A stretch of 64,000 bases of DNA from Thermotoga sp. (GCA_020722015.1 DYLQ01000006.1:1-64000); one strand, 5' to 3'; shown: positions 20,693 to 29,231, counted from the first letter of the stretch. The notes: generated by a model from the letters alone, not told the origin. Numbers and translations are program-made.

Positions 20693-21271
20693 AAAGTAAG
20701 TTTGGTTTTTGCAATTGGACTTTTGTTGACAGTCGGCATGCTCTTCGCATCGGTGAGTTTCAACTACTACGTTATTGAGCCCTTCTCGAGCCCGTTCGGG
20801 CACTTCGGTTTAGGTCCATGGACAGGTGGTACTTCTTTGGCAACAGATGCAAGTGCACAGATAGTACCAAGCAATCTTTTCGGCAACAAATGGGATATTT
20901 ACTTCAACGTTGAAAAGGATGGTTCCTACAACGGAACGTATGTTTACTTCGGAAATCCTAATCTAAATCAAACCTTCGACGCCTCTTCTTACGCTTATTA
21001 CGCATTTTTCGCGAAAAGCGATTCTGCCACGCCTATGACATTTAAAGTTGAACTGAAGAGTCCCAACAACGGTGCAGAATATTTCTACGTGCATGGCATA
21101 GGGAAATATTGGACTTTTGTACAAATACCTTTCAAAGATTTCACCAAATATTCATGGTCCAATTTAACAGATTTTTCAAAGCTTACGCAAGGTACCTTTG
21201 TCTTTGAACATAACTTGGATGTCATCAACACGGGCCATTTGTACGTTGCAAATATAGGATTTATGAAGTAA
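20693..21271 (+). CDS. Secreted stand-alone beta-sandwich / CBM-like module
   Basis: Signal peptide MKKVSLVFAIGLLLTVGMLFAS (approximate start); strongly similar to C-terminal module of the next CDS (LKSPNNGxEYFYV, FKxFTKYSW, DFSKLTQ). Confidence 0.75.
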   Translation, partial: KVSLVFAIGLLLTVGMLFASVSFNYYVIEPFSSPFGHFGLGPWTGGTSLATDASAQIVPSNLFGNKWDIYFNVEKDGSYNGTYVYFGNPNLNQTFDASSYAYYAFFAKSDSATPMTFKVELKSPNNGAEYFYVHGIGKYWTFVQIPFKDFTKYSWSNLTDFSKLTQGTFVFEHNLDVINTGHLYVANIGFMK

Positions 21272-21280
21272 AAGAGATAA

Positions 21281-21304
21281 AACCGCCGTCATAAGACGGC
21301 GGTT
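21281..21304 (+). terminator. Stem-loop / attenuating terminator between the two secreted proteins
   Basis: AACCGCCGTCataaGACGGCGGTT, no long T-run. Confidence 0.6.
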
Positions 21305-21320
21305 TGTAGGAGGAAAAACT

Positions 21321-23090
21321 ATGAAAAAATTGATGATCCTTTTTGCGGTGGTATTTTTAATAGGAGGCAGCGTTTTGGCACAAACGAATGTGCAGGATAT
21401 ATTGATCAAAAACGAAAGAGACGCATCGTTGTACTTTTGGAACGAAGTCAATCCGGCCAATGGTCTTGTAAGAGATAGAACTACATGGGATTCTCCCTCT
21501 TCAATAGCAGCGGTCGGTTTTGGTTTGACATCTCTTTGTATAGCGGCCGATCACGGATGGCTTCCAAAGGATGCTGTGTACAACAGGATTTTAACGACAC
21601 TTGAATATTTCAAATCACTTCCGAATGAGCACGGATTTTACTATCACTTTCTGAATTTATGGACAGGTCAAAGGTTTAACGGCTCCGAAGTTTCACCGAT
21701 AGACACAACGTTATTCATAGCGGGAGCACTTTTTGCCGGACAATATTTCAAAGGTACAGAGGTCCAAACACTCGCAGATGAGTTGTACGAAAGAATAGAC
21801 TGGCAGTGGATGACAAATAACACGGTGTATATAAACATGGCATGGTACCCGGAAAGGGGATTTTCAGGGTCTTATTGGACAGGATATAGCGAGGCTGCCA
21901 TCATGTATATACTTGCGATCGGCTCTCCGACTTATCCTATTTCACCGCAAGATTGGGGATATTGGATAGCCAGCTGGTCAAAAAACGGTTCGGGAGATCT
22001 TGCGCATTGGGCAACATCGGATGAAAGTCTTTTTACATACCAATATTCTCAGGCATACATAGATTTCAAATATTTGGATTTCAAATATGTGGGGAATCTA
22101 TGGGATAACTCGAAAAAAGCCATAGAATACGATATAAACTTCTGTAATCAAGATGCAAATTATAAAACCTTCAAAGATGGTTTTTGGGGGTTATCGGCAT
22201 GCGATGGTCCAAACGGCTATAGCGCTTACGGCGCGATATTGGGCGGAACGGATGGCACAGTTGCACCTTATGCCATTATAGGTTCACTTCCATTCACTCC
22301 AAACAGATCTAAGGAAGCCGTCCTTAAAATGTGGAATTTAAGGAACGAACTTTACGGTCGATACGGCTTTGTGGATGCCTTTAACCTCGATCAAAATTGG
22401 AGAGATTTTGATTACATAGGAATAGACGTGGGAACTGAGGTTTTAATGACCGAAGATTACTACACCGGCATGGTATGGAAATATTTCATGCAAGTGCCTT
22501 ACGTTCAAAAAGCGATAAGTCTCATTGGTCCAAAACAAATATCCGCTCCCGCTTCTCAAACATCGAATGCACAAGTTTCCACATCAAATTACAAAGTTGT
22601 GGAGAACTTTTCAAGTCCTTACGGAGAATACGGTCTTGGAGTATGGAATGGCGGTACGGCACCGGCGACCTCTATAAATGCAAAGATAATATCCGATCCC
22701 ACTTTTGGTCATGTTTGGCAAATAAATTACAACGTTGAAACGGCAGGCGCTTACAACGGAACGTGGCTTGATCTTGCCAATGCAAATTTGGGACAGACTT
22801 TTAACGCTTCATCTTACTCAAATCTTGTTTTTTACGTAAAAGGCGATTCCGAATCGATGAATTTTAAAATAGAACTGAAAAGCCCCAACAATGGCTCTGA
22901 ATACTTTTACGTTACTGGGGTAACGAAAAATTGGGAAAAGATCGTGATTCCCTTCAAGAATTTCACTAAATACTCTTGGACAGAGCCGGTTGATTTTTCA
23001 AAACTAACGCAGATGACATTCGTTTTTGAAAACAACGTTGATACGGTTAAAAATGGCACAATATATGTCGGTGATATAGGGTTTGAATGA
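21321..23090 (+). CDS. Secreted GH144 / glycoamylase-domain glucanase with C-terminal CBM-like module
   Basis: WGLSACDGPNGYSAYGAILGGTDGTVAPYAIIGSLPFTP motif of the glycoamylase-like domain; C-terminal duplicate of preceding protein. Confidence 0.8.
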   Translation: MKKLMILFAVVFLIGGSVLAQTNVQDILIKNERDASLYFWNEVNPANGLVRDRTTWDSPSSIAAVGFGLTSLCIAADHGWLPKDAVYNRILTTLEYFKSLPNEHGFYYHFLNLWTGQRFNGSEVSPIDTTLFIAGALFAGQYFKGTEVQTLADELYERIDWQWMTNNTVYINMAWYPERGFSGSYWTGYSEAAIMYILAIGSPTYPISPQDWGYWIASWSKNGSGDLAHWATSDESLFTYQYSQAYIDFKYLDFKYVGNLWDNSKKAIEYDINFCNQDANYKTFKDGFWGLSACDGPNGYSAYGAILGGTDGTVAPYAIIGSLPFTPNRSKEAVLKMWNLRNELYGRYGFVDAFNLDQNWRDFDYIGIDVGTEVLMTEDYYTGMVWKYFMQVPYVQKAISLIGPKQISAPASQTSNAQVSTSNYKVVENFSSPYGEYGLGVWNGGTAPATSINAKIISDPTFGHVWQINYNVETAGAYNGTWLDLANANLGQTFNASSYSNLVFYVKGDSESMNFKIELKSPNNGSEYFYVTGVTKNWEKIVIPFKNFTKYSWTEPVDFSKLTQMTFVFENNVDTVKNGTIYVGDIGFE

Positions 23091-23092
23091 TT

Positions 23093-23130
23093 TATACTGA
23101 ACCAATTTTAAAAGTGAAGTCATTTGACTT
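23093..23130. repeat. Intergenic repeat copy (TATACTGAACCAATTTTAAAAGTGAAGTCATTTGACTT)
   Basis: 36/38 identical to reverse complement of 49621-49658. Confidence 0.85.
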
Positions 23131-24757
23131 TAGATGAGATTCTCAATAGAGATTCTATTCTTTCTTTTTCTCTGATTACGTCGCCAGTTTTTGGATTTAC
23201 GACTTCGCATGCTCCGTTTATTATCGCTGTGGATACAAGGCCTCTTCCGATTTTAGAACCAATGAAGTTTGGCGTATCCAAATATCCCATTTTAACGGCA
23301 GCATCGTATGTTCGTGGATCCAAAAACGGGTCTTGACTTTTTGAGAGTTTTTTCATCGCATCCAAAAGATATTCTGCATCTGATTTGAGAATTTTTATCC
23401 TTTCAATTATTTCAGGATCGTTTTGCACATCTGGTAATCCTTTTAAACTCTCTTCTATGACCTTTCTTGCAATTTTGGCGGACTCTATGACATCATCCGC
23501 ATTTGCCGCATGATCTGCTTCTGTGAACGCAACAACATGGACTATTTGCGGTTTTATCACCATAGATTCGACTGTTGAAAAAGCGAGCTGTCCTTTCGCT
23601 TCATCAAGATCGGCCGGAAAAGCCATAAGGCCAGCTCTCACTTCTGTTATGACGTTGAAATCTTTCGAGACCAAAGAGTTTATCATTTCTTTTGTTGCCA
23701 ACATCTTCGATATATCCATTTTAGGGCTCAAACCTGAAGGTGTGTTGAACATGTATTGAGCGATGTAATTTTTGACGCCAAGTTTTTTTGCAATGTAAGC
23801 CGCGAGATAACCCATCGTGACGAAGATCACATCATGCGCGTTTCTTAGTCCCCATTGGTGCGGTTCATTTATCTCAACGGGTATCCCACGTTGGGCATGC
23901 CATTTTATCGCTTCCATATTCTCTTTTACCGCTTCTATGAATTTTCTGTCGCTTCTCCCGTCTAACTCGTTGTACCACGAGAGAGGTACGGCCGCCCATG
24001 CGTTGTTTATGGTTTTCTGAAGTAATTCGGCCATTTCAATCAAATGACTTGTGCCTGAATAAGCTCTCATCAAAGGGTAATTCCCCATTCTTGTTGCCGC
24101 ATACAGCATTTCAAAATCTTTTTCACTTCTTATGGGAACGCCCCCTGCACCGTCCAAAGATTTATTCATCTTATCTGGTTCAAAAAAGAATTGCTGTGTA
24201 TTTTGATCCGGAGCAAGAGAAATCACATCCACTGTTTGAGAATCGGATATCTTTTCTATTCCTTTGATTGTTTCGTCCAATGAAGAAAGACCGAAGTGGT
24301 GCCTTATAAGAGGATATGGATCGGCTTCCTTTATCCTGCTTATCAGATCTTGAGCGGGTATTTGGAAGGTATGCTTTTCATCTGTCCCCTTTAAATATTT
24401 GATCACCTCCCTTTGCCCTTCGGTCGAAAACACCTTATCGAAAAATTTAAACTCCATTGCCACTTTGGCAACAGCAGGTGTTCCTCCAAAGATGAATTTC
24501 CTATTTTCAAGCCCATATTGCGGAATTTTTTCTTCAACCTTTTTGAAAATTTCTCTTGCCACCGAAGGGGTGAGACGATAACTTATGGCTATGATGTCTG
24601 CTTTTGTTTCAACTGCGGCACCAAGTAATCTGTCTATCGGCGTGGCAGGTCCTAAAAAGATCGTTTCATATCCGAGACTTTTTGCAATACCCAAAAAAGA
24701 AAGTATGCCTGCAACATGCACGCAATTTTCAACTGCTCCACCGACTATCTTCATCAT
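23120..24757 (-). CDS. B12-binding domain + glutamate-mutase-E-like TIM barrel protein (putative AdoCbl-dependent mutase)
   Basis: N-terminal CVHVAG (DxHxxG-like) Rossmann domain; C-terminal region resembling GlmE fold (LMRAYSGTSHLIEMAELL, VEINEPHQWGLRNAH). Confidence 0.65.
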   Translation of the reverse strand: MMKIVGGAVENCVHVAGILSFLGIAKSLGYETIFLGPATPIDRLLGAAVETKADIIAISYRLTPSVAREIFKKVEEKIPQYGLENRKFIFGGTPAVAKVAMEFKFFDKVFSTEGQREVIKYLKGTDEKHTFQIPAQDLISRIKEADPYPLIRHHFGLSSLDETIKGIEKISDSQTVDVISLAPDQNTQQFFFEPDKMNKSLDGAGGVPIRSEKDFEMLYAATRMGNYPLMRAYSGTSHLIEMAELLQKTINNAWAAVPLSWYNELDGRSDRKFIEAVKENMEAIKWHAQRGIPVEINEPHQWGLRNAHDVIFVTMGYLAAYIAKKLGVKNYIAQYMFNTPSGLSPKMDISKMLATKEMINSLVSKDFNVITEVRAGLMAFPADLDEAKGQLAFSTVESMVIKPQIVHVVAFTEADHAANADDVIESAKIARKVIEESLKGLPDVQNDPEIIERIKILKSDAEYLLDAMKKLSKSQDPFLDPRTYDAAVKMGYLDTPNFIGSKIGRGLVSTAIINGACEVVNPKTGDVIREKERIESLLRISSKVK

Positions 24758-25842
24758 TGATCCCCGTTTAAGACATAATCGATTATCTGCTTAACATCCA
24801 TACTTGCTATCCCCATGTCGTTGAGATCTCTGCCCAAGGAGAGCACGTCTATATTCAGCACATGGCTTATGAGATTCGTTAAATTCTCAATTATAGGCAA
24901 TCCGATTCCGCATTTTCTTGCAAGATGAACAAACGGTACAAGACCATTTAGGGTATCTTCAACTATGTATCTGTGCTGCAGCGTATCCGGCCCGAGTATC
25001 TTATGATACGCATGCGTATTTTGCAACAATTCGTAAAGATCGTCTCCTACCGATCCGTAAGTATCCGAAAGCCATATCGTAAGAGGTTTTAGTCTTATTT
25101 TAAAACATTTACCGAGTGTTATTCTTTCAAGATCAAGTTTTTCCAAAAAATTAGCGATAGACGGTGTTATACCTTCGATGTAATGAGCATAGGTAAGACC
25201 ATTTTCTATTCGACCTATGTTAAAAAGTGTTGGGGCCGGGTGAAGCACGGCTCCGTAATTACTTAAAGAAGTGTAAAGTACATTCGGATAGGTTTCGATT
25301 TGTGGGAAAATGTCTTTCAACACTTGAAAAATCTTTCTTGCATTTATGGCAGGTAAGGTCGCAAAATGAACGCCTTTTTTTATTCCATAATAATGTACTG
25401 TGGAACCGGTGGCGGATGTGCGTGTTGTAAAGATAGAACTTTCAAATTCTCCGATTGTTGTTTTAAGATCAGGTCTGTTTTCTTTCAAAACTTTTTTGAA
25501 GATCAATGCTCCTCCGGTTCTTCCGGGATGAAGCAAAATAACTTGATCATTTGTTAAAATTTCTGACAATCTTTTTGCTATTTCCATGTGAGCCGTCGTG
25601 GTCGTTGAAACGATTACGAAGTTTGCACTCTCAACTGCTTCATTTAAATTCGTGGTCATAAGATCGATATTTTGAGAACTTTCTATCTCATCCGAGAGTC
25701 TCATCGGATGTTTTCTTAGGTACTTGAAACGCCACTCGGATCTATCGTAAAGTTTTACAGCAAAACCCTTGAATTTCAAATATCCGGCCATAGCTTGACC
25801 GGTATTTCCGGCACCTAAAACCGCAAATGTCATGTTATCCAT
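24754..25842 (-). CDS. NAD/NADP-dependent opine (octopine/nopaline) dehydrogenase family protein
   Basis: FAVLGAGNTGQAMAGYLKFKGFAVKLYDRS; ALHP/HPAPTLFNIGRIE pattern; ATG 25842; ATGA overlap with downstream gene. Confidence 0.85.
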   Translation of the reverse strand: MDNMTFAVLGAGNTGQAMAGYLKFKGFAVKLYDRSEWRFKYLRKHPMRLSDEIESSQNIDLMTTNLNEAVESANFVIVSTTTTAHMEIAKRLSEILTNDQVILLHPGRTGGALIFKKVLKENRPDLKTTIGEFESSIFTTRTSATGSTVHYYGIKKGVHFATLPAINARKIFQVLKDIFPQIETYPNVLYTSLSNYGAVLHPAPTLFNIGRIENGLTYAHYIEGITPSIANFLEKLDLERITLGKCFKIRLKPLTIWLSDTYGSVGDDLYELLQNTHAYHKILGPDTLQHRYIVEDTLNGLVPFVHLARKCGIGLPIIENLTNLISHVLNIDVLSLGRDLNDMGIASMDVKQIIDYVLNGDQ

Positions 25843-25844
25843 GA

Positions 25845-26774
25845 TCAACCTCTTTTCTCATGAAAAGCCCTTTTCACGATGGTTCTGATAAGCCACTCGT
25901 AGTCTTCATTTAAAGGTTTAACCATCTTAGGAAGATCACTTGTCAAAGGATCGAGACCTGGCATCGAGTTTATTTCAATCACATATGGTATTCCGTCTAC
26001 TATTCTCATATCCATTCTTAGATAGTCTCTTGCTTTGACGATCTCGAAAGATTTAATGGCCGTTTTGCGGATACGCTCTCTTACCTTTTCCGTGAAAGTC
26101 GATGGGCATTTGTAAATAGTCTGCTCGGCGAACTTTTCTTTCACTCTTTGGCTGTAATACCTTTCTATGCCTTCTGGAAGATTCGAAAAATCTATCTCCA
26201 ATTCCGGTAAAACGATCAGGTCACTTCCAAAACCGACGACGCCCACCGTAACTTCGGGACCGTCTAAAAATTCTTCGACGAGAATCGGTTCACCCAACTT
26301 TTCGAATTTGTCGATTGAACGTTTTTTAATTTCTTCGATGTCATAACACAAACTCTTTTCATCTATTCCTATGCCGGATCCTTCAGCAACGGGTTTTATA
26401 ATCGCCGGAACAGGCAATTTGCCGGTGAATTTCTTACCATCGAATAAAACTCCATTCGGAGTTTTTATTCCATAAGCTTTAAGGATATTTTTTGTCGTGA
26501 ACTTGTCCAAACACACGTAATGCGTGTATGGAGAAGAACCTATGTGCTCATGTCCCGTTAATTGTGCGACAGCAGCCACATTCCCTTGTAAAAAGTCATT
26601 TCTCTTACCTATTGAAAGATTAAAAATAACGTCATCATTCATCAACGAATCGGTGAGCTTTTCAACTGATACGATCTTTGTTTCCGCATATTTACGCAAT
26701 ACATCATCGACAGCTTGGACTGCGCGTGCTCTTTGAATATCCGTAATCGAATCTTTTACTATTAGTACCCTCAT
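25845..26774 (-). CDS. ATP-grasp protein, D-Ala-D-Ala ligase-like
   Basis: PAIIKPVAEGSGIGI, ILVEEFLDGPEVTVGVVG, YVIEINSMPGLDPLTSDLPK. Confidence 0.87.
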   Translation of the reverse strand: MRVLIVKDSITDIQRARAVQAVDDVLRKYAETKIVSVEKLTDSLMNDDVIFNLSIGKRNDFLQGNVAAVAQLTGHEHIGSSPYTHYVCLDKFTTKNILKAYGIKTPNGVLFDGKKFTGKLPVPAIIKPVAEGSGIGIDEKSLCYDIEEIKKRSIDKFEKLGEPILVEEFLDGPEVTVGVVGFGSDLIVLPELEIDFSNLPEGIERYYSQRVKEKFAEQTIYKCPSTFTEKVRERIRKTAIKSFEIVKARDYLRMDMRIVDGIPYVIEINSMPGLDPLTSDLPKMVKPLNEDYEWLIRTIVKRAFHEKRG

Positions 26775-26792
26775 TTTAACACCTCAGACATC

Positions 26793-26822
26793 ATTATATA
26801 ACATTATTTCCAAAAAGATCAA
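26793..26822 (-). promoter_or_regulatory. Sigma-A-type promoter of the ATP-grasp/opine/B12 operon
   Basis: Minus strand TTGATC-N18-TATAAT. Confidence 0.65.
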
Positions 26823-26825
26823 GCG

Positions 26826-26844
26826 CTTCGTATTCAATACGAAG
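26826..26844. promoter_or_regulatory. Perfect palindrome abutting the operon promoter (operator or terminator)
   Basis: CTTCGTATT-C-AATACGAAG. Confidence 0.55.
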
Positions 26845-26887
26845 TCCTACTGTGATCGTATTATTTTTCTGTTCGACATGACAATTG

Positions 26888-27022
26888 TCATTCTTTTTGT
26901 ATTGCCTGGAACGTGTGAATTCTATTTCCATCTTCTGACAATACTTTGCAAAGTGTGCAATTATAACCTTTACCCAATTCTCTTATTAGCTCTTTTCTTA
27001 CTGCCATATTGAATTTTTTCAT
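26888..27022 (-). CDS. 44-aa CxxC small protein candidate
   Basis: MKKFNMAVRKELIRELGKGYNCTLCKVLSEDGNRIHTFQAIQKE*; GGAGG SD. Confidence 0.5.
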   Translation of the reverse strand: MKKFNMAVRKELIRELGKGYNCTLCKVLSEDGNRIHTFQAIQKE

Positions 27023-27065
27023 CTTCTTAGACCTCCATTTAATCGTTAATTCAGTCTAAGAAGAT
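27021..27065 (-). promoter_or_regulatory. 12-bp inverted repeat that pairs with the start codon of the 44-aa ORF
   Basis: ATCTTCTTAGAC - 21 nt - GTCTAAGAAGAT. Confidence 0.6.
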
Positions 27066-27104
27066 TTTATTTCATGTACATTTATTTTGATTCAATTCGA
27101 CATG

Positions 27105-27134
27105 TTGACAAAAGAGTCATCATTGTAGTAAAAT
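27105..27134 (+). promoter_or_regulatory. tRNA-Asn promoter
   Basis: TTGACA-N18-TAAAAT. Confidence 0.65.
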
Positions 27135-27146
27135 CTTTTTGTACCT

Positions 27147-27222
27147 TCCACCATAGCTCAATCGGTAGAGCATCCGGCTGTTAACCGGAGGGTTGTAGGT
27201 TCGAGTCCTACTGGTGGAGCCA
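27147..27222 (+). tRNA. tRNA-Asn(GUU)
   Basis: TCCACCA/TGGTGGA acceptor, loop CTGTTAA. Confidence 0.95.
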
Positions 27223-27232
27223 AGGAAATTTC

Positions 27233-27262
27233 AAAAAGTCCTGTTTAAGCAGGACTTTTTTT
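27233..27262 (+). terminator. Rho-independent terminator
   Basis: AAAAAGTCCTGtttaaGCAGGACTTTTTTT. Confidence 0.88.
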
Positions 27263-27281
27263 GATAGCAAGGGTGATCTGA

Positions 27282-29231
27282 TTGAAAACAATAGGCATTG
27301 TTTCGATGAAAAATGAATTAGCAGAATTGTTAGAACGCGAGCTGAGTTTTTTTCTCAAAGACAAGGCCAATTTTGTGCGTTATATTGTCAAAAATGAAAA
27401 GGTCTTTATAGACGAAGCAGATGTGATCCTTTTGTCCGGAGAATTTGTGGCGAAATACGTTGTCATGCCACAGAAAGAAAAGATTCCCATTCTAAGTCCG
27501 CGGCGTACTCTGACCATGGATGGATGGGAAAAATTGAAATCTCTTAGAGGCGATCTTCCAATGTTGTTGGTCAACGATTCAAAAGAATCTGCGGAAGAAG
27601 TCGTATTGCTCACAGAGGAATTAGGGCTTGACCTCGATTTACATATTTACTATCCAGGTTGTGAATCATTTCCGCATCTTGAAACTGCTATAACTCCAGG
27701 AGAGGCAAGATACGTGCCGAAATTCGTCAAAAATGTAATCGACATTCATGATCGCATTTTCGATCCTTCCGTTATACTCGAATTGCTTTTCAGACTCAAT
27801 TTGTTCGAATGGGAAGATCTTCATAAAATCATTGAATATTCCAAAACCGTTAAATCCGCTCAGCCGGGGTTGCAAAAATTTTTGCTGGATATGGCAACCG
27901 TAAGGCTTGATCTGGAAACCGTACTTTCCATGACAGAACAGGCTGTAATTGCTTATTCCAAAGAAGATGGCAAAATCCTGGTTTTTAATTATTTGGCCGA
28001 AAAATATCTGAATAAAATCGGTATCGGAGAAGAAATACGTCCAGTCTTCCAAAAAATGGGGCTTAAGCACGTAAACAGAGAACTTTACAACGAAATAGTT
28101 GAGATAGATGGTTCTGAGATGATTGTAAATTTGAAAGAAGTGCCGGGCGGTACGGTGATGATTTCTTTTTATCCCGTAGATCTTTACAGAGACGTTGAAA
28201 GAAAGCATGCGTTTAAGATCAAAAGAGCGGGAATGGTTGCAAAAATGGACTTTAACGCCATAGTTGGCGGCGATAAGATTCAAGACGTCGTTAAACTTGC
28301 GAAGAAGATGGCCATTTCAGATATGCCGATCTTACTTGAAGGAGAAAGCGGCACAGGTAAAGAAGTTTTTGCGCAGGCAATTCATAATTATTCAAAAAGA
28401 TCGGATGGCCCTTTTGTACCGATTAACTGTGCCGCTTTATCGGAAGAACTACTTGAAAGCGAATTGTTCGGTTACGAAGAAGGCGCTTTTACAGGGGCGA
28501 AAAAAGGCGGGAAATCTGGTTTACTCGAAATAGCAAATAACGGAACGATATTTTTGGATGAAATATCTGAAATACCGTTTGAATTGCAGTCAAAGTTGTT
28601 GAGAGTTTTGCAAGAGAAAGAAATCATAAAAGTAGGCGGTACGAATATCATACCTGTAAATGTCCGAATCATATCGGCGACAAACGTGAATTTGTTTGAA
28701 ATGATGGAAATCGGGAAATTCAGAATGGATTTGTTTTACAGAATATCTACCTTTCAATTGCATATTCCCCCTTTAAGAGAAAGAATCGACGATTTGGATG
28801 TGCTTTTAAGATATTTCGCGTCTAAAAAAGGGTACAGCATTCATTTCGATCCGAATCTTGTCTTTTTGCTTAAAAAACATTCATGGCCAGGCAACGTAAG
28901 AGAAGTTGAAAATTTCGTCGATTATACTGGAAACCTTTTTTCGGGCATGATAGGTATAAGTGAAATGCCACCGTATTTATCTAAAAAAGTATTTGAAGAA
29001 AAAGATGTTTTAAATCATTCAGAAATAGAAGTGCTTCAATTTCTGCAGAAAAATAAAAATTCCGGCAGAGACAAGATAGCAAAAATGTGTCATATGAAAG
29101 AGAATGAAGTAAGGAAAATTCTGTCGCATCTCAAGGCATTGGGATACATATCTGTGAGTGTTGGCAGAATAGGTGCGAATGTTTCAAAATTGGGTTACCA
29201 ATTTTTAAGCAACATAGATAAGAATAGTTAA
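27282..29231 (+). CDS. Sigma-54-dependent transcriptional activator with PAS-like segment and C-terminal winged-helix-like region
   Basis: GESGTGKE, GAFTGA, NNGTIFLDEI; C-terminus EIEVLQFLQKNKNSGRDKIAKMCHMKENEVRKILSHLKALGYISV. Confidence 0.92.
   Translation: MKTIGIVSMKNELAELLERELSFFLKDKANFVRYIVKNEKVFIDEADVILLSGEFVAKYVVMPQKEKIPILSPRRTLTMDGWEKLKSLRGDLPMLLVNDSKESAEEVVLLTEELGLDLDLHIYYPGCESFPHLETAITPGEARYVPKFVKNVIDIHDRIFDPSVILELLFRLNLFEWEDLHKIIEYSKTVKSAQPGLQKFLLDMATVRLDLETVLSMTEQAVIAYSKEDGKILVFNYLAEKYLNKIGIGEEIRPVFQKMGLKHVNRELYNEIVEIDGSEMIVNLKEVPGGTVMISFYPVDLYRDVERKHAFKIKRAGMVAKMDFNAIVGGDKIQDVVKLAKKMAISDMPILLEGESGTGKEVFAQAIHNYSKRSDGPFVPINCAALSEELLESELFGYEEGAFTGAKKGGKSGLLEIANNGTIFLDEISEIPFELQSKLLRVLQEKEIIKVGGTNIIPVNVRIISATNVNLFEMMEIGKFRMDLFYRISTFQLHIPPLRERIDDLDVLLRYFASKKGYSIHFDPNLVFLLKKHSWPGNVREVENFVDYTGNLFSGMIGISEMPPYLSKKVFEEKDVLNHSEIEVLQFLQKNKNSGRDKIAKMCHMKENEVRKILSHLKALGYISVSVGRIGANVSKLGYQFLSNIDKNS

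Noticed and set aside
24413-24628. Plus-strand ORFs inside the B12/opine/ATP-grasp operon (e.g. 23998..24267, 24413..24628)
   Set aside because: Antisense to genes with clear domain signatures; no ribosome-binding sites.
26953-26980. Possible second sigma-54 site on the minus strand (GCAATTATAACC)
   Set aside because: GG/GC spacing is two bases short of the -24/-12 requirement.
26872-27104. 9-bp direct repeat TTCGACATG flanking the 44-aa ORF region as a possible target-site duplication
   Set aside because: No terminal inverted repeats at the inner ends; a 9-bp match can arise by chance.
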